From the NCBI GenBank assembly GCA_902571375.1, contig CACGBP010000002.1, forward strand, positions 49,986 to 113,985: DNA of 64,000 nt, in the 5' to 3' direction. The notes beneath the pieces are model-generated. The model worked only from the letters and a program-made list of their open reading frames with translations. It was not told the DNA's origin and did not search any database. Origin of the DNA: an uncultured Pelagibacteraceae bacterium (GTDB lineage Bacteria; Pseudomonadota; Alphaproteobacteria; Pelagibacterales; Pelagibacteraceae). Below are positions 61,918 to 64,000 of this stretch, in pieces. Numbering within the stretch: position 1 is the stretch's first letter; each line of letters begins with the position of its first letter. The translations under genes and the position numbers were made by a program.

Positions 61918-63291
61918 TTATAGATAGTAAGCTCCAACTCCTAAAAATGATACAAATCCAATTACATCAGTTATTGTTGTAACAAAAACACTAGAGGCAA
62001 TTGCCGGATCAATGTTCATCTTTTTAAGTGTAACAGGAACTAAAATGCCAAACAAACCAGCTACAACCATGGTTAAGATCATTGAAATTGATATTATTAA
62101 AGAAAGTTGATAATCTTGAAACCAAATTTGTACAATAAAAGAACTTATTATTGCAAAAATAATCCCATTTAAAATACCTATATTGAATTCTTTTAGAATA
62201 TTCTGATTAAAATTATTTTTAGTAAGATCATTTGTTGCTAGTGTTCTCACCGTAACTGCTAAGGTTTGCATGCCGGCATTACCACCCATAGAAGCTACAA
62301 TTGGCATTAAAAAAGCCAACACAACCATTTGTTCGATAGTTGCACCAAACAAACTGATACAGTAAGTTGCTAAAAAAGCAGTAAATAAATTTAATAGTAA
62401 CCAGTTAAATCTTCTTTTAGTTTTTGTAATTACTCCGTCTGTAATTTCTTCATCACCTACACCAGCCAACCTTAAAGCATCTTCCTCAGCCTCTTCTTTT
62501 AACACTGTTAGTACATCGTCAGAAGTAATCATGCCAACTAATTTATTATTTTTGTCAACGACACATGCAGAATTTAAATTATAATTTTCAAATGAATGTC
62601 CAACTTCTTCTCTATCCATATCAACTGGTATTAAGAAAATAGAGTCATCCATTATTGATGACATTTTAGTCTCTCTAGATGTTCTAAGAACTTTTGATGA
62701 TGGCACAGCCCCAATTGGTTTAAAATTTTCATCAACAATATAAACTTCCAAAAATTCTTCAGGTAGATCTTTATTTTCTCTTAAATAATCTATTGTTTGC
62801 CCCACAGACCAATTACTAGGAATAGCAGTAAATTCTCTTTGCATAATTCTAGCAGCACTCTCTTCTGGATAACTAAGACCCTCTAAAAGAGCAAAACGAT
62901 CTTTTGGCGGCAATAAACTTAGAATTGAGTTTTTATTTTTTTCTTCAACATTTTCTAAGATTGCTATTGCATCATCAGACTCCAGATTTTTTAGTATTCT
63001 AACTATTGCATCAGATGACAAAAACTTAATAATTTCTGTTTGAACAGACTCGTTAAGTTCTACAAATACTTCTGGATCAATCTTAAAATTATTTAATTTG
63101 ATTAAGTTTTCTCTATCATTTTGACCTAAATGTTCAATTATATCTGCAGCATCAGCAGGATGCATTTCTTTAAAAGAATTGGTTATAAATAAAGCATCAT
63201 TATTAGAGATTTTATCAGTAACAACTTTTATATATTCTTTGTTAAATTCAAAATTGACTTTTTTGTCTTTGATTTTTTTTATTAAAGCCAT
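61918..63291 (-). CDS. mgtE: Magnesium transporter MgtE
   Basis: Inner-membrane Mg2+ channel gated by cytosolic magnesium. 457 residues: an N-terminal superhelical domain (about 30-130; EMHPADAADIIEHLGQ, ILENVEEKNKNSILSLLPP), two CBS domains (about 135-260; YPEESAARIMQREFTAIP, VDKNNKLVGMITSDDVL) and five C-terminal helices (about 290-457) with the pore region FLMPIVASMGGNAGMQTLAVTVRTLAT and GLFGILVPVTLKKMNIDPAIASSVFVTTITDVIGF. All metal-sensing parts appear present. Confidence 0.96.
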   Translation of the reverse strand: MALIKKIKDKKVNFEFNKEYIKVVTDKISNNDALFITNSFKEMHPADAADIIEHLGQNDRENLIKLNNFKIDPEVFVELNESVQTEIIKFLSSDAIVRILKNLESDDAIAILENVEEKNKNSILSLLPPKDRFALLEGLSYPEESAARIMQREFTAIPSNWSVGQTIDYLRENKDLPEEFLEVYIVDENFKPIGAVPSSKVLRTSRETKMSSIMDDSIFLIPVDMDREEVGHSFENYNLNSACVVDKNNKLVGMITSDDVLTVLKEEAEEDALRLAGVGDEEITDGVITKTKRRFNWLLLNLFTAFLATYCISLFGATIEQMVVLAFLMPIVASMGGNAGMQTLAVTVRTLATNDLTKNNFNQNILKEFNIGILNGIIFAIISSFIVQIWFQDYQLSLIISISMILTMVVAGLFGILVPVTLKKMNIDPAIASSVFVTTITDVIGFVSFLGVGAYYL

Positions 63292-63351
63292 AAATTTACC
63301 TATTATTCTGTCGGATCTTTTAATACATAATAAAAAGAATACAATTTATAA

Positions 63352-63972
63352 ATGAATATAGAAATTAAAAAGTCAGAAAAACCAGTAAAATATAAGGATG
63401 CCATAGAATTTATGGAGAATCGACTTTCTGAAATAGTCAAAAAAAACTCTAATGATTTAATATGGATTTTAGAACATGAGGAACTTTATACAGCAGGCAC
63501 AAGCGCAAATGAAAGTGATATTTTAGACAAATCAATAAAAATTATTAAAACAAATAGAGGTGGAAAGATTACTTATCATGGCCCAGGTCAATTGATTTTT
63601 TATTTTGTTATTGATTTAAAAAAAGATAAAAAAGATATTAGAAAATTTATTTCTGTTCTTGAAAAAACAATAATCACCACACTTAAATTTTATGATATTG
63701 AAACATTTGCAGACAAAGAAAATATAGGTATTTGGTATAATGATAATAGTAAAATTAAAAAGATAGCTGCTATAGGAGTAAGGGTGAGTAAATGGATAGC
63801 ATATCATGGTTTTTCAATAAACATAAATAACAATTTAAGAAAATACGATGCAATAATTCCCTGTGGTATAAAAGATAAAGGAATAACTAATCTTAAAGAA
63901 ATTAAAGATCAAAATTATACAGAATTAGGAAATAAATTAATTGAAAACTTTATTAAAAATTTGAAAAATTAA
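63352..63972 (+). CDS. lipB: Octanoyl-[acyl-carrier-protein]:protein octanoyltransferase
   Basis: Attaches octanoate from ACP to lipoyl domains, the first step of lipoate synthesis for 2-oxoacid dehydrogenases and the glycine cleavage system. [15 protein letters not shown], the signature [22 protein letters not shown], the catalytic Lys in [22 protein letters not shown] and the catalytic Cys in [14 protein letters not shown] are intact. 206 residues. It is divergent from mgtE; the remaining 28 bases of the window hold nothing recognisable. Confidence 0.96.
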   Translation: MNIEIKKSEKPVKYKDAIEFMENRLSEIVKKNSNDLIWILEHEELYTAGTSANESDILDKSIKIIKTNRGGKITYHGPGQLIFYFVIDLKKDKKDIRKFISVLEKTIITTLKFYDIETFADKENIGIWYNDNSKIKKIAAIGVRVSKWIAYHGFSININNNLRKYDAIIPCGIKDKGITNLKEIKDQNYTELGNKLIENFIKNLKN

Positions 63973-64000
63973 GTCTTTTAGTTTTTAGTAATTTTTTAAA

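Noticed and set aside
1..64000. CRISPR array, insertion sequence, rRNA operon or replication origin
   Set aside because: No regularly spaced repeats, transposase genes with terminal repeats, rRNA sequence, or clusters of DnaA boxes were seen; the runs of A and T are general composition.

Overview
This window is a gene-dense, very AT-rich bacterial chromosome segment. It most likely comes from the SAR11 clade (Pelagibacterales, marine Alphaproteobacteria). The reasons are the extreme AT bias, spacers of only a few bases, many overlapping start and stop codons, alphaproteobacterial gene orders (rplM-rpsI-argC; rpmF-plsX-ihfA-merR with a CBP3-type chaperone and bamE; dapA-smpB-folK-rsh-pyrE-pdxJ-acpS-lepB-rnc-recO), a K+-independent H+-pyrophosphatase, a tetrameric sarcosine oxidase operon, and tandem SAM-II and SAM-V type riboswitches before an O-acetylhomoserine sulfhydrylase gene. 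The assignment is by inspection only; no database was searched.

Layout. 1-825 is the 3' part of glpX. 852-5857 is an accessory block: a methyltransferase-fold protein, tRNA-Glu, a GIY-YIG protein and three sugar transferases. A tyrosine recombinase (5865-6818, minus) follows, with a 35-bp dyad beside its start codon. Then come a tiny membrane protein and a short alkyltransferase. 7353-7800 is a long non-coding gap, exceptional for this genome. 7801-12983 (minus) holds two transporters, homoserine dehydrogenase, an unlisted-size small lipoprotein, argC, rpsI and rplM. 13069-14514 is the double-riboswitch metY unit. 14507-20989 holds heme A synthase, chorismate mutase, ribosomal proteins L33 and L32, merR-ihfA-plsX, a cytochrome bc1 chaperone divergent from bamE, and hppA.

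21071-28400 (minus) is a compact operon for riboflavin, one-carbon and pentose metabolism (hydroxylase-rpiB-glyA-nrdR-ribD-ribE-ribBX-ribH-nusB-thiL). hemB diverges from it. 29463-36787 (minus) is the dapA-to-recO housekeeping operon. A lytic transglycosylase and tRNA-Ser lead to the sarcosine oxidase operon soxBDAG with an amino-acid-type binding protein and permease (39210-45877). 45874-52522 (minus) is gatCAB plus a methyltransferase, trhO, a MATE exporter and a secreted nuclease. 52573-58958 (plus) is ruvX-pyrB-pseudo-dihydroorotase-plsY-topA-ridA. The window ends with galU-ugd (UDP-glucuronate), panC, mgtE and lipB.

Working together: metY, hom, glyA and sarcosine oxidase tie sulfur amino acids, threonine/methionine precursors and methylated glycine use into one-carbon metabolism. 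The folding operons show genome streamlining, including genes absent from their usual positions (fabH, DUF177, era, rpoZ, dprA). The best leads for unusual biology are the recombinase with its dyad and neighbouring gap, the tandem riboswitch, the shared CATG start of two divergent genes, and several enzymes with altered key motifs (NrdR, RSH, RibBX, PyrC-like).
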